The notes below the pieces were generated by a model. It worked only from the letters and a program-made list of their open reading frames with translations. It did no database searches and was not told the origin of the DNA. From positions 62,001 through 126,000 of the forward strand of contig CAZHQW010000001.1 of NCBI GenBank assembly GCA_964534745.1: a stretch of 64,000 nt of DNA, read 5' to 3'. Of the stretch, positions 24,343 through 34,307 are shown piece by piece (the first letter of the stretch is position 1; every line of letters starts with the position of its first letter). The DNA is from G020354785 sp964534745 (GTDB lineage Bacteria; Bacteroidota; Bacteroidia; Bacteroidales; UBA10428). The position numbers were made by a program, and so were the translations under genes.

Positions 24343-24921
24343 CTGCCAGGTGCCATAAAGATGCTTCTTCAGAATATATTTATAAACTTCTTCGGGCAGA
24401 AAATATTTCATGTTTTTACCCTGTTTCAATGCTCTTCTTATGAAGCTTGAAGAAATTTCAATCAGAGGGGCATTGATTATCTTTATATTCTGATGCTCCT
24501 GCGTATTAATATTTTCATATCCCCTTCGCGGATAAATGTAACGCTGGTAATTTTTGATTATTTCTTTGTAATTCTTCCATTTATGAAATGTGAGCAAAAC
24601 ATCGGAGCCCATAATAAGCACAAATTTATAGAGGGGATTTCTTTCTTTCAGGTATGTTAATGTATCAATAGTATATGAAGGTCTGGGAAGATGAAATTCG
24701 ATATCACAAATTTCAAAATGCTCATCCCGGCTTACAGCCAACTTTAGCAGATCATAGCGTTCAAAATCTTCAAGCAACGCAGCCTTCTTCTTTAGCGGAT
24801 TATGCGGACTAAGGACAAACCATAGCCGGTCGATATCAGTAAATTCAACAACATAATTTGCTATGGCAAGATGTCCGATATGAACCGGATTAAAAGATCC
24901 GAAGTAAAGTCCGACTTTCAT
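24325..24921 (-). CDS. nadD: Nicotinate-nucleotide adenylyltransferase NadD
   Basis: This 198-residue nucleotidyltransferase of NAD synthesis has the N-terminal GLYFGSFNPVHIGHL motif, a central MGSDVLLTFHKW and the C-terminal ISSSFIRRALKQG (ISSTxIR-type) motif. It converts nicotinate mononucleotide and ATP to deamido-NAD. It is the third gene of a yicC-gmk-nadD unit common in Bacteroidota. Confidence 0.95.
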   Translation of the reverse strand: MKVGLYFGSFNPVHIGHLAIANYVVEFTDIDRLWFVLSPHNPLKKKAALLEDFERYDLLKLAVSRDEHFEICDIEFHLPRPSYTIDTLTYLKERNPLYKFVLIMGSDVLLTFHKWKNYKEIIKNYQRYIYPRRGYENINTQEHQNIKIINAPLIEISSSFIRRALKQGKNMKYFLPEEVYKYILKKHLYGTWQSNLPD

Positions 24922-24930
24922 TATAATAAA

Positions 24931-25500
24931 TCATTGACTGACATACTCCCTTACAATACTCTCAGCCTCCTTTAGCGTGTCATCAAGATTCCTGTTAATA
25001 ATTGTTTTATCAAATTTACCGGCAAAGCGCATTTCATACTCTGCCTTCTGAAGCCTCTTTGAAATTTTTTCTACTGTATCTGTACCCCGGTTCATGAGTC
25101 TTTTGCGCAAGTCTTCAATAGAGGGAGGCTTCAAGAAGACTGCAAGGGCACTTTCTTTAAACTGGCTTTTAATGTTTATTCCACCCCTTACATCTATATC
25201 AAATATTATATTCTTATTGATTGTTTTTATCCGGTCTATCTCACTTCGCAATGTACCATAATATTGATTTTTATATACTTCTTCCCATTCTATAAATGCA
25301 TTATCTTCAATTTTGGCCTGGAATTCATCAACAGAAAGAAAATAGTAGTCCTTTCCATCTGTTTCATCTTCTCTTTGCTTACGTGTACAGGCCGAGATTG
25401 AAAATTCGAGCTGTAAATCTTCGATACCCAGAAGATGCTTAACTATAGTAGTCTTTCCTGCTCCCGATGGAGCAGAAAATATTATCAGTTTACAAGCCAT
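24931..25500 (-). CDS. gmk: Guanylate kinase
   Basis: This 189-residue GMP kinase has P-loop SAPSGAGKTTIV at about residues 8-19, the GMP-binding region CTRKQREDETDGKDYYFLS and the lid RGTDTVEKISKRL. It is 9 nt upstream of nadD and 10 nt downstream of yicC. Confidence 0.96.
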   Translation of the reverse strand: MACKLIIFSAPSGAGKTTIVKHLLGIEDLQLEFSISACTRKQREDETDGKDYYFLSVDEFQAKIEDNAFIEWEEVYKNQYYGTLRSEIDRIKTINKNIIFDIDVRGGINIKSQFKESALAVFLKPPSIEDLRKRLMNRGTDTVEKISKRLQKAEYEMRFAGKFDKTIINRNLDDTLKEAESIVREYVSQ

Positions 25501-25510
25501 AAAAATAAAT

Positions 25511-26392
25511 TTATAAAATATTATTTAATTGTTCTTTTATTTTCTCAAGTTCATTCTTCATGTTTACTACCAGCTTTTGTATATCAAAGTCATTGGCTTT
25601 TGATCCTATAGTATTTATTTCCCTTCCCATTTCCTGTGTAATGAACCCGAGTTTCTTGCCAACAGGTTCTTCACCGCTATCTTTCATGACTTTCAGAAAA
25701 TATTTACAGTGGTTGCTCAGCCTTGTTTTTTCTTCTGTGATGTCAAGTTTTTCAAGATAAAAGATTAGTTCCTGCTCAAATCTGGCAGGATCAACATTTT
25801 CTTTACCTGGCAATTCATTTAAGCTCTCCCTTAATCGCTTTCTGATATTATCTATTCGTGGTTCTTCAAAGTTGCTGACTTGTTTCAGATAGTCCCGAAT
25901 AGCCGCTACCCTGCCGGTAAAATCCTTACCGATCATATCGCCCTCCTGTATTCTGAATCTGTCCAGGTCCCTGACTGAAGCATGAAACGATTTTATTACT
26001 GTTTCCCACTCTTCTGATCCGACTTCTTCATTTACCGGGGCAAGTACTTCCGGCAATCTCATAATTGCCTGTAATAATGGCTCGGATTCTTTAATATCAA
26101 GATCATCGTTAATGGATTTAAGCTGCCTGTAATAGCTTATAACCGTATCCTTATTTATCAGTGATGCGCGTTTTTCATCAGAATATTCAACTGTTATCGA
26201 TAATTCTACTTTACCCCGCTTTATCAGACTGGCAATTATGTTTCGTAACTCTAGGTCCTTTTCCTTATATATACCGGGTAACCTGGAATGTATTTCCAGC
26301 TGTCTGCTGTTTAATGATTTAAGTTCAATGGATACGGTCTTGTCCTTTAATTTACATTCGGCTTTGCCATAGCCGGTCATTGATTTTATCAT
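25511..26392 (-). CDS. YicC-family protein (endoribonuclease-type)
   Basis: This 293-residue protein has the YicC N-terminal signature MIKSMTGYGKAE and the DUF1732 C-terminal signature FITQEMGREINTIGSKAND. Members act in RNA turnover and stress survival. It is the first gene of the yicC-gmk-nadD unit, a classical arrangement across bacteria. Confidence 0.93.
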   Translation of the reverse strand: MIKSMTGYGKAECKLKDKTVSIELKSLNSRQLEIHSRLPGIYKEKDLELRNIIASLIKRGKVELSITVEYSDEKRASLINKDTVISYYRQLKSINDDLDIKESEPLLQAIMRLPEVLAPVNEEVGSEEWETVIKSFHASVRDLDRFRIQEGDMIGKDFTGRVAAIRDYLKQVSNFEEPRIDNIRKRLRESLNELPGKENVDPARFEQELIFYLEKLDITEEKTRLSNHCKYFLKVMKDSGEEPVGKKLGFITQEMGREINTIGSKANDFDIQKLVVNMKNELEKIKEQLNNIL

Positions 26393-26470
26393 TCCTGAAA
26401 ATATCTAAATTAAATGAAAATACTACTTGATGCGGTCAAAGTTAAAATTTTGTTCTGAAATGAGCATAAA

Positions 26471-27853
26471 TTACTCTATTATATTTATGTCCGGACCTAC
26501 TGCAAGGTCTGCTTCCATAGTCCTTTTTATAACAACCCTTGATTTCCATTTGCCTGTCAGATAATAGAGAAAAGAAAATACCGTCCCTGCAATCCATGAT
26601 GCCGGCGCAGACCACCATATACCGTCAGTCCCCATTATTCCTGATAAAAATACTGCCAGCGGTATCCTTATTATCCAAAGTGATATTAAGGTTATAAACA
26701 TGGGAATTAATGTATCACCTGCACCGCGCATGACACCGTTAAATGTAAACATAATGCTGAAAAACAGGTAAAATGTAGCGGTAATGACCAGGTATTCTAT
26801 GCCAACCTTTATTACATCTGTATTATCTGTAAAGAAATGCATAATAATATTACGAAAGGTGACAATCAGAAGGGTTATAGAAATCGAGATAAGCAAAGAA
26901 ATAAATAAAGTAGCTTTCAGTCCGGTTTTAACCCTGTTAACTTTGGAGGCTCCCATGTTCTGGCCGACAAATGCTGCAAGAGCCTGTCCAAGTGTCATGG
27001 CAGGAAGCATGGCCAGGTTATCAACCGTGGTCGCTGCAGCGAAAGCAGATGTCACTTCTGTACCGAAGTTATTCACGACCCTGTATAAGGCAATAATTCC
27101 AATTGCCACAAATGTCTGCTGAAATCCTGCAGGTACTCCTATCCTTACACTCTGAAAGAAAATTGCCTTGTCGAATTTCAGTTTCAGGAAATTGATATTT
27201 ATAAGTTTATGCGTTTTATTCAGGTATATTATAGCCGTTATAAAAGCACCCATATGTGAAATTACTGTTGCAAAGGCAGCACCGGCAACACCCCATCTGA
27301 ATCCAATAACAAATAACAGATCCAGCAGAATATTAAATAATGAGGCAATTATTAGAAAATACAATGGTGTTTTTGAATCACCAAGTCCCCTGAGTATGGC
27401 ACTTGTGCCATTGAAACCAAAGAAGACAATTATTCCAAGAGAGATTATTTTAAAATATACCTTTGCATGTGGCATAATATCTTCAGGAAGGTTCATTAAC
27501 CTGAAGATTTTTTCACTGAAGATAAAACCTGTGGCAGACAGTATTACAGATGCTATGAAAAAGAATATATATAGTGTATTAATGGCTTTTTTAACATTGT
27601 TATAATCCCTGGCCCCGAAATATTGGGAAATGACAATGGTACCCCCGGAAGCTATTCCGATACTGAATGATATAAGTGCAAAAAGGATAGGAAATGACGC
27701 TCCGACAGCGGCCAGGGCTTTTTCATCTATTACCTGTCCAACAATTATTCTGTCCGTTACATTATATAACTGCTGAAATAAGTTCCCAAGAAGCATAGGT
27801 GTTGCAAACCTGAGTATTAATCGCGATTCATTGCCCGTTGTTAAATCTTTCAT
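26471..27853 (-). CDS. MATE-family multidrug efflux transporter
   Basis: This 460-residue protein has about twelve transmembrane helices and the MATE repeat pattern: N-half PMLLGNLFQQLYNVTDRIIVGQ, C-half RIGVPAGFQQTFVAIGI, and GLGDSKTPLYF with its counterpart GAGDTLIPMF. It exports drugs or metabolites using a Na+ or H+ gradient. It is a single gene divergent from pyruvate kinase across 132 AT-rich nt. Confidence 0.92.
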   Translation of the reverse strand: MKDLTTGNESRLILRFATPMLLGNLFQQLYNVTDRIIVGQVIDEKALAAVGASFPILFALISFSIGIASGGTIVISQYFGARDYNNVKKAINTLYIFFFIASVILSATGFIFSEKIFRLMNLPEDIMPHAKVYFKIISLGIIVFFGFNGTSAILRGLGDSKTPLYFLIIASLFNILLDLLFVIGFRWGVAGAAFATVISHMGAFITAIIYLNKTHKLININFLKLKFDKAIFFQSVRIGVPAGFQQTFVAIGIIALYRVVNNFGTEVTSAFAAATTVDNLAMLPAMTLGQALAAFVGQNMGASKVNRVKTGLKATLFISLLISISITLLIVTFRNIIMHFFTDNTDVIKVGIEYLVITATFYLFFSIMFTFNGVMRGAGDTLIPMFITLISLWIIRIPLAVFLSGIMGTDGIWWSAPASWIAGTVFSFLYYLTGKWKSRVVIKRTMEADLAVGPDINIIE

Positions 27854-27985
27854 TTAGGCCTGTAGTGCTGAAAAAAAATCCAAATGTCATTATTTAATCT
27901 ATAACAACAAAATAATATTTGTTTTGTTTTTTCCTGTTACCTTGTTAATTATTAATTTTAGAAATCTAAACATGACCTTTAAATT

Positions 27986-29419
27986 ATGGAAAGACATGAT
28001 CGTTCAAAAACAAAAATTATTGCTACTATAGGACCAGGATCCTCATCAAAAGCTATCCTCAGGAAATTGTTTATTGAAGGAATAGATGCGTGCAGGTTAA
28101 ATTTTTCTCATGGCACTCATGATGAACATTTGAAAGTCATTAATACTATACTTGAACTTAACAGTGAATTTAAAAGCAATGTGGCAGTACTTGCAGATTT
28201 GCAGGGGCCCAAGATAAGAATTGGCGAGATAAAGGGTGGTTCGGCGGAACTGCAGGATAACAATTTTGTTACTCTGATCCCGGGGGATGCGGCAGGAGAT
28301 AAAGATAAACTGTATATAAGCTATAAGGGATTTGCAAGGGATGTTAAGGATGGTGAAACAATACTGATAGATGATGGTAAAATAAAGATTGAAGTTATTG
28401 AAACTAATAAAAAAGATAAGGTTAGGGCCAGGATTATACATGGAGGTGTTTTATTGTCAAAAAAGGGCGTTAACCTTCCTGATACGAAGATATCACTGCC
28501 CAGTCTGACAGAAAAAGATATCAGGGATGTAAATTTTATTTTAGACCACGAAGTTGACTGGATCGGACTTTCTTTTGTAAGATCTGCTTCTGACATAGCT
28601 GATCTGAAAGCACTGATAAAGAAAAAGAAAAAGTATGTAAAAGTGATTGCCAAGATTGAGAAGCCTGAAGCCTTAAAAGAAATTGATAATATCATTGACA
28701 CTGCAGACGGCATAATGGTTGCCAGGGGAGACCTGGGTGTTGAGGTTCCGTTTGACAGGGTGCCCTATATACAGAAACAGATAGTCAATAAGTGCATAAA
28801 TAAATCGAAACCTGTAATAATTGCAACACAGATGCTTGAAAGTATGATCACAAATTTCAGTCCGACCCGTGCTGAAGCTAATGATGTGGCAAATGCTGTT
28901 TTTGACGGGGCAGATACGCTAATGCTGAGCGGGGAGACATCAATAGGCAAGTATCCTGTAGAGTCAATAAGGGCTATGCAAAGGGTCATTGATTACGTCG
29001 AAGGAACGGAGTTTGTTTTAAACCATGAACACATACCTGAATATAATACACTGTCATACCTGCCTGATTCCATCTGTTACAATGCATGCAAAATGGCTGA
29101 TCTTGCAAATGCAAAAGCTATAATAACCTTTACTCATTCGGGCGCAACGGCATATAAAATATCCAGCCACAGGCCTAAATCCAGCATTTTTGTTTTTACA
29201 TCAAATGCCGAGCTGGTCAGAAAACTGTCACTTGTATGGGGTGTGAGGGCATTTTATCTTAAGCACGAAAGTCACATTAATGATGCCATTAATCATACAA
29301 TAACATTCCTGAAAAAGAAAGGATTTATTAAAGACAATGATGTTGTGGTGCATGTCGGAAGTATCCCTGTTAATAAGCGGGGACAGACAAATATGATGAA
29401 AATTAGTTATGTCAGATAA
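27986..29419 (+). CDS. pyk: Pyruvate kinase
   Basis: This 477-residue glycolytic enzyme has the N-terminal KTKIIATIGPGSSS and RLNFSHG motifs, a B domain, and the active-site loop IAKIEKPEAL with IMVARGDLGVEVP. The substrate and potassium site TQMLESMITNFSPTRAE precedes the regulatory C-domain. Full length. The downstream alcohol dehydrogenase starts 18 nt later on the same strand. Confidence 0.97.
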   Translation: MERHDRSKTKIIATIGPGSSSKAILRKLFIEGIDACRLNFSHGTHDEHLKVINTILELNSEFKSNVAVLADLQGPKIRIGEIKGGSAELQDNNFVTLIPGDAAGDKDKLYISYKGFARDVKDGETILIDDGKIKIEVIETNKKDKVRARIIHGGVLLSKKGVNLPDTKISLPSLTEKDIRDVNFILDHEVDWIGLSFVRSASDIADLKALIKKKKKYVKVIAKIEKPEALKEIDNIIDTADGIMVARGDLGVEVPFDRVPYIQKQIVNKCINKSKPVIIATQMLESMITNFSPTRAEANDVANAVFDGADTLMLSGETSIGKYPVESIRAMQRVIDYVEGTEFVLNHEHIPEYNTLSYLPDSICYNACKMADLANAKAIITFTHSGATAYKISSHRPKSSIFVFTSNAELVRKLSLVWGVRAFYLKHESHINDAINHTITFLKKKGFIKDNDVVVHVGSIPVNKRGQTNMMKISYVR

Positions 29420-29437
29420 TTAAATACGAACCTGCCT

Positions 29438-30463
29438 ATGAAAGCAATGCTTCTATATAAATTGTGTGATCTGACCGTGAACGATAAGCCTTTGGAGTAT
29501 GCAGATATTCCCAGGCCAGAGGCCGCCGATGATGAAGTCCTGGTACGGGTAAATGTTTGTGGTGTTTGCCATACTGAAATTGACGAGATTGAAGGCAGGA
29601 CACCCCCCGGCAAATTCCCGATAATTTTAGGCCACCAGGTGGTTGGAGTTATAGAAGATATTCGCGGTGAAAGTGACAAGGTGAGGATAGGGGACAGGGT
29701 TGGCGTAGCATGGATCTATTCATCGTGCGGGAAATGTGAATACTGCCTGTCAGGCAGGGAGAACCTCTGTTCCCGTTTTATGGCAACAGGAAGAGATGTC
29801 CATGGTGGATATGCAGAGTATATGGTAGCTAAAAAGGACTTTATATTTGAAATTCCCGAGGTTTTCTCAGATGCTGAGGCAGCGCCCCTTTTATGTGCAG
29901 GGGCAATTGGATACCGTTCCTTAAAGCTTACAGGTTTAAAGAACGGACAAAATCTCGGGCTGACGGGTTTTGGAGCATCTGCTCATCTTGTTCTTAAAAT
30001 GGTCAGGCATAAATATCCGGGGACAGATGTTTATGTATTTGCCAGAAGCAAGGAAGAAAGGGATTTTGCGAGGCACCTGGGAGCTGTGTGGACAGGTGAT
30101 ACAACAGATATTTCGCCTGTAAACCTCGATAGTATAATTGATACAACACCTGTATGGAAACCTGTTGTCGAAGCCATGAATAATCTGGCACCCGGAGGAA
30201 GACTGGTGATAAACGCCATCAGGAAGGAGAGTTTTGATATCGACTACCTCATGAAACTGGATTATTCAAAACATCTATGGATGGAAAAGGAGATAAAAAG
30301 TGTTGCCAACGTTGAGCGCAGTGATGTAAGTGAATTCTTAAAACTAGCTGCTGAAATACCGATTAAACCTGAGATTAGAAAATATTCCCTCAAAGGGGCA
30401 AATAAGGCTTTGCTGGAAATAAAACAAAGTAAAATAAAAGGGGCAAAAGTACTGGTTACCTAA
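29438..30463 (+). CDS. Zinc-dependent alcohol dehydrogenase
   Basis: This 341-residue medium-chain dehydrogenase/reductase has a catalytic zinc site (Cys in VCGVCHTE, His in GHQVVGVIE) and a structural zinc lobe, CGKCEYCLSGRENLC. The nucleotide-binding region reads LGLTGFGASAHLVL, with GFGASA in place of the commoner GxGxxG order. It oxidises or reduces an alcohol/aldehyde pair with NAD(P). Together with pyruvate kinase it fits fermentative alcohol metabolism. Substrate not determinable. Confidence 0.9.
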   Translation: MKAMLLYKLCDLTVNDKPLEYADIPRPEAADDEVLVRVNVCGVCHTEIDEIEGRTPPGKFPIILGHQVVGVIEDIRGESDKVRIGDRVGVAWIYSSCGKCEYCLSGRENLCSRFMATGRDVHGGYAEYMVAKKDFIFEIPEVFSDAEAAPLLCAGAIGYRSLKLTGLKNGQNLGLTGFGASAHLVLKMVRHKYPGTDVYVFARSKEERDFARHLGAVWTGDTTDISPVNLDSIIDTTPVWKPVVEAMNNLAPGGRLVINAIRKESFDIDYLMKLDYSKHLWMEKEIKSVANVERSDVSEFLKLAAEIPIKPEIRKYSLKGANKALLEIKQSKIKGAKVLVT

Positions 30464-30539
30464 ATTGCAAATAATTTGATAAATTCACCCGTATATCCGT
30501 ATTATTTTGTAACTTTTTGAAGAGGTTATTTTATTATTT

Positions 30540-32822
30540 ATGGGTAATACCGAATCTACTGTAAAGATAAAGATCATAAATAAAGAGGAATATAAGATTT
30601 TCGATAACTTCCCTTCAGGAATATTTATTTTACATTCAGCTAAAAAAGATAGACCTTCTTTATTGCGGCTGGTTTACAGCAATTCTGAATCATTAAGGCT
30701 TCTGGGGATAAATACAGGTGATATAACAGGAAAAGCAATTGATACGATAATTCCTGAATTCAGGGATAAGAAAATCCTGCAGTCATTAAACGGGGTTGTT
30801 GTTTCCCTGCAGGCTGAGAATATAAATGTAATAATTCACAGAAACAGGGATTCCCGGCAAACGCATATTTCAGCCAGGGCTTTTCTTCTGCCGAATAATC
30901 ATATCGGTCTGTCCTTTGAGGACATAACAAAAACTATAAGTCTGGGGAATGCACTTAAAGAAAGTGAGGAAAGGTTCAGATCAATATTAAAGAACTCAAA
31001 TGCCCTGATATATATCAAGGATATTAATGGCAGATATATATTAGTTAACAAGAAGTTTGAAGACCTGATGCAGATTAGTAATACTGATATTATTGGGAAA
31101 TCAGATTATGATATATTCCCTGAAGAATATGCAAAGGATATTGAAAGGAATGATCTGGAAGTAATTAAAAACAAAAAAAATCTGCTTGTTGAGGAGACAA
31201 TGCCTGTCAGTAATGAACCCTGTGTATTCCTGTCAAGCAAGTTCCCTGTTTATGAAGATAAAGATAATATTTACGCCATGTGTTGTATATCAACCAATAT
31301 CACCGAGCGTAAGAAGGCTGAAGATGAGCTGAAGAAAATGTTTGACCTCTCTGCCGATTTAATTTGTATTGTAACCTTAAAGGGTGATATTTTAAAGGTC
31401 AATCCTGCATTTGAAAGAGCATTGGGATATAAGTATGAGGAGTGCACGAAGAAGACGGTATTTGATTTTATGCATCCTGAGGATGTGGAGAATACTATTG
31501 ATACTGTCAAAAATAAAATGGGCAATAAAGAAACAATTATCAGACACGAGAACCGTTATATATGTAAAGACGGTTCTGCCAAATGGTTTTCATGGATATC
31601 ACAGCCGCTTTATGAAAAAGGTATCGCATTTGCAATAGCCAGGGATATTACTTCAAATAAATTCTATGAAAAGGAGCTGATAAAGGCTAAAGAAAAAGCA
31701 GAAGAAGGCGACAGGCTGAAGTCCGCTTTCCTGGCAAATATGAGTCATGAAATCAGGACGCCAATGAATGGTATACTCGGCTTCTCAAAAATGCTTGAGG
31801 ATGAGTCACTGTCTGCAGAAAAAAGAAAACAATATATTGAATATGTAAATTCCAGCGTAAATCAACTCTTATCTATTATTAACGATATTATTGACTTTTC
31901 AAAGATTGAAGCCGGCCAGCTTAAGCTGTGTAAAGATGATATTGATATAAACAAAGTTACGGATGAACTATATCAACAGTTTGAGTCCCTGAGAAAAGCG
32001 CAGGGAAGAAAAAGTATAACAATAAATTGCTCAGCAGCTTATAAAGATTCTGATTTTTTTATAGAGGGAGATGAGACCAGGATACGGCAGGTCTTATATA
32101 ATCTGCTGAGTAATGCAATTAAATTTACCCATAAGGGAAAGATCGAATTTGGATACAAACTGAAGGATGATTCCACTCTTATGGTATTTGTCAAAGATAC
32201 AGGAATAGGTATATCAAAGGACAAGCAGAGCATTGTTTTTGAAAAGTTCAGGCAGGAAGATGAATCCTTTACCAGGAAATATGGGGGGACCGGACTCGGA
32301 TTACCAATTTGCAAGGGACTTGTGAAATTGATGGGAGGAGAGATATGGGTTGAGTCCGTCAAAGGCAAAGGATCAGATTTCTATTTTACTATTCCCTTTA
32401 AGAGTTCGGTATTAAAAAATAAAAAGATGACTATAACAGATTCTGAAAAAGAATATGACTGGAGTGGCAAAAAGATCCTTATTGTCGAAGATGACTTGCT
32501 TGGCTGTGAATATCTGAAGGAGATCATGGAGCCCACAAACGTAAGTATTATCCTGGTTGAAAATGGACTCGAAGCCATAAACTCCATTAAGAATAATCCG
32601 GGTATAGATCTGGTCTTAATGGATTTGCGTATTCCTGAGATAGACGGGTATACAACAACATCCGAAATAAAAAAAATAAGACCTGAAATACCTGTGGTAG
32701 TCCAGACAGCCAACGCTATGCCTGAAGACAAAATTAGGGCCGAGGAGGCAGGATGCGATGATTTTATTACCAAGCCAATAAACAGGAAGGAGCTGATGGC
32801 AAAGCTAAACAGCTACTTTTAG
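30540..32822 (+). CDS. PAS-domain hybrid histidine kinase with C-terminal receiver
   Basis: This 760-residue protein has no transmembrane segment. Three PAS-like domains lie at about 15-130, 145-260 (NALIYIKDINGRYILVNKKF) and 270-385 (DLICIVTLKGDILKVNPAF). HisKA carries the phospho-His in NMSHEIRTPMNGIL (about 405). HATPase_c has DTGIGIS and GGTGLGLPI. The receiver (about 640-760) has LIVEDD, phospho-Asp in VLMDLRIPEIDG and ITKPIN. This is a soluble sensor, possibly redox or gas responsive, though no cofactor residue can be assigned by eye. No cognate response regulator is adjacent. Confidence 0.92.
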   Translation: MGNTESTVKIKIINKEEYKIFDNFPSGIFILHSAKKDRPSLLRLVYSNSESLRLLGINTGDITGKAIDTIIPEFRDKKILQSLNGVVVSLQAENINVIIHRNRDSRQTHISARAFLLPNNHIGLSFEDITKTISLGNALKESEERFRSILKNSNALIYIKDINGRYILVNKKFEDLMQISNTDIIGKSDYDIFPEEYAKDIERNDLEVIKNKKNLLVEETMPVSNEPCVFLSSKFPVYEDKDNIYAMCCISTNITERKKAEDELKKMFDLSADLICIVTLKGDILKVNPAFERALGYKYEECTKKTVFDFMHPEDVENTIDTVKNKMGNKETIIRHENRYICKDGSAKWFSWISQPLYEKGIAFAIARDITSNKFYEKELIKAKEKAEEGDRLKSAFLANMSHEIRTPMNGILGFSKMLEDESLSAEKRKQYIEYVNSSVNQLLSIINDIIDFSKIEAGQLKLCKDDIDINKVTDELYQQFESLRKAQGRKSITINCSAAYKDSDFFIEGDETRIRQVLYNLLSNAIKFTHKGKIEFGYKLKDDSTLMVFVKDTGIGISKDKQSIVFEKFRQEDESFTRKYGGTGLGLPICKGLVKLMGGEIWVESVKGKGSDFYFTIPFKSSVLKNKKMTITDSEKEYDWSGKKILIVEDDLLGCEYLKEIMEPTNVSIILVENGLEAINSIKNNPGIDLVLMDLRIPEIDGYTTTSEIKKIRPEIPVVVQTANAMPEDKIRAEEAGCDDFITKPINRKELMAKLNSYF

Positions 32823-32856
32823 TATTTTCCCCGCTCTGGTGAGCCTGTTAAATGGT

Positions 32857-33468
32857 TTATCTGACAAAGAAATCCAGAAGCATTATACCTTCAACAGATG
32901 CGCAGAGATGATCACCTATCTTTACAGGTCCTACTCCGGCAGGTGTCCCGGTAAAGATTAGATCCCCCATTTTCAGAGTTACAAATTTAGATATATAGGC
33001 AATAAGCTTTTCAAAAGAAAAGATCAAATCTTCGGTATTGCCTTTCTGGACGGTCTTACCATTAATATCGAGCTGGAAATTAATAGAGCCGGCATCGTGT
33101 AACTTTCTTTTATTAAGAAACTTGCCCAGCGGGGCAGAACCGTCAAATGCTTTGCAAATTTCCCAGGGATTGCCTTTTTCAATACACTGCCGCTGCAGAT
33201 CACGTGCAGTAAAATCAATACCTGCACTTATCTCTTCATAGTAACGATGGGCATACTTTTCATCTATATTTTTACCCAGTCTGCATATTTTCAATACAAT
33301 TTCCACCTCATGATGTATTTCGCCTGAAAAGTCAGGCAGGAAAAAGGGTTTGTTATTTTTTACAATTGACGAATCAGGTTTCATGAAGAATATGGGCTCT
33401 GTGGGGACAGGCTGGTTAAGCTCTTTTGCATGATCCCTGTAATTTCTGCCTATGCAAATTATCTTCAT
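32857..33468 (-). CDS. Fumarylacetoacetate hydrolase family protein (FAHD1-like)
   Basis: This short 203-residue FAH-fold enzyme has CIGRNYRDHAKELN at the start and metal-binding acids in GEIHHEVEIVLKI. GIDFTARDLQR and KMGDLIFTGTPAGVG come near the end. Members of this length act as acylpyruvate hydrolases or oxaloacetate decarboxylase/tautomerase. It is 1 nt downstream of the exonuclease gene, in the dnaN-exonuclease-FAH series. Confidence 0.9.
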   Translation of the reverse strand: MKIICIGRNYRDHAKELNQPVPTEPIFFMKPDSSIVKNNKPFFLPDFSGEIHHEVEIVLKICRLGKNIDEKYAHRYYEEISAGIDFTARDLQRQCIEKGNPWEICKAFDGSAPLGKFLNKRKLHDAGSINFQLDINGKTVQKGNTEDLIFSFEKLIAYISKFVTLKMGDLIFTGTPAGVGPVKIGDHLCASVEGIMLLDFFVR

Positions 33469-33469
33469 A

Positions 33470-34246
33470 TCACTTATTGTTTTTAAATGCTCCTCTCAAT
33501 TTGATGGAAGTCAGTACCTTTTTTGTATATAAAGGAAAGTCGCTATTTATCATCCATCCGTAATAGGCAGGGTCCTTTTTAAGCACATCTTCTACCTTTT
33601 GTCCCTTATATTTACCGAAGTTAAATATTTCTTCTTCCTTTTCATTATAGATTATTCTGCCTGCCAGGTCAGCGTTACGGTTATGGCTTGAGTAGGCTGC
33701 AAGCTTATCTATATCATTGGGAAGGTCTTTATACTTATCAAGCTGCGACTTAAGAATTTCATAGGTAGCCCTGGCATCGGCCTCAGCACTGTGGGCCTCA
33801 TCCAGTTTTTTTTCGCAGTAGAATTTGTATGCGGCGCTTAATGTCCTTTGTTCCTTTTTGTGAAAGATGACCTGCACATCCACAAATTTTCTCTTCCTGA
33901 TATCTATGTCAATGCCTGACCGTAAAAACTCCTCTGCCAGAAGGGGGATATCGAATTTATTGGAATTGTATCCTGCCAGATCGCATCCTTCCATCACTTT
34001 TGCAAGTGTTTTGGCCACCTCTGCAAATACAGGGGCATCCTTCACATCCTCATCCTTTATTCCGTGTATCTGGGTTGATTTTTCAGGTATAGGCACTTGC
34101 GGATTTATCCTGATCGTCTTTGATTCCTCATTACCGTCTGGAAATATTTTAAGGTATGATAATTCTACTATCCTGTCACTTGAAATACTTACTCCGGTCG
34201 TCTCCAAATCAAAAAATATTAAGGGATTTCTTAATTCAAGTTTCAT
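33470..34246 (-). CDS. DEDDh 3'-5' exonuclease, DnaQ/epsilon-like
   Basis: This 258-residue protein has exonuclease motif I FFDLETTGV (about residues 12-20), motif II DLAGYNSNKFDIPLL and motif III HSAEADARATYEIL with the catalytic His. The last 60 residues (FNFGKYKGQKVEDVLKKDP) form a small extra domain found in many Bacteroidota epsilon-like nucleases. It probably acts in proofreading or repair. It lies just downstream of dnaN, the sliding clamp. Confidence 0.92.
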   Translation of the reverse strand: MKLELRNPLIFFDLETTGVSISSDRIVELSYLKIFPDGNEESKTIRINPQVPIPEKSTQIHGIKDEDVKDAPVFAEVAKTLAKVMEGCDLAGYNSNKFDIPLLAEEFLRSGIDIDIRKRKFVDVQVIFHKKEQRTLSAAYKFYCEKKLDEAHSAEADARATYEILKSQLDKYKDLPNDIDKLAAYSSHNRNADLAGRIIYNEKEEEIFNFGKYKGQKVEDVLKKDPAYYGWMINSDFPLYTKKVLTSIKLRGAFKNNK

Positions 34247-34307
34247 TTAATAAATATTAAAAGAAGCAAAAAAATAAATATAAGAAGCTTTACTTTATGA
34301 TCCGCAA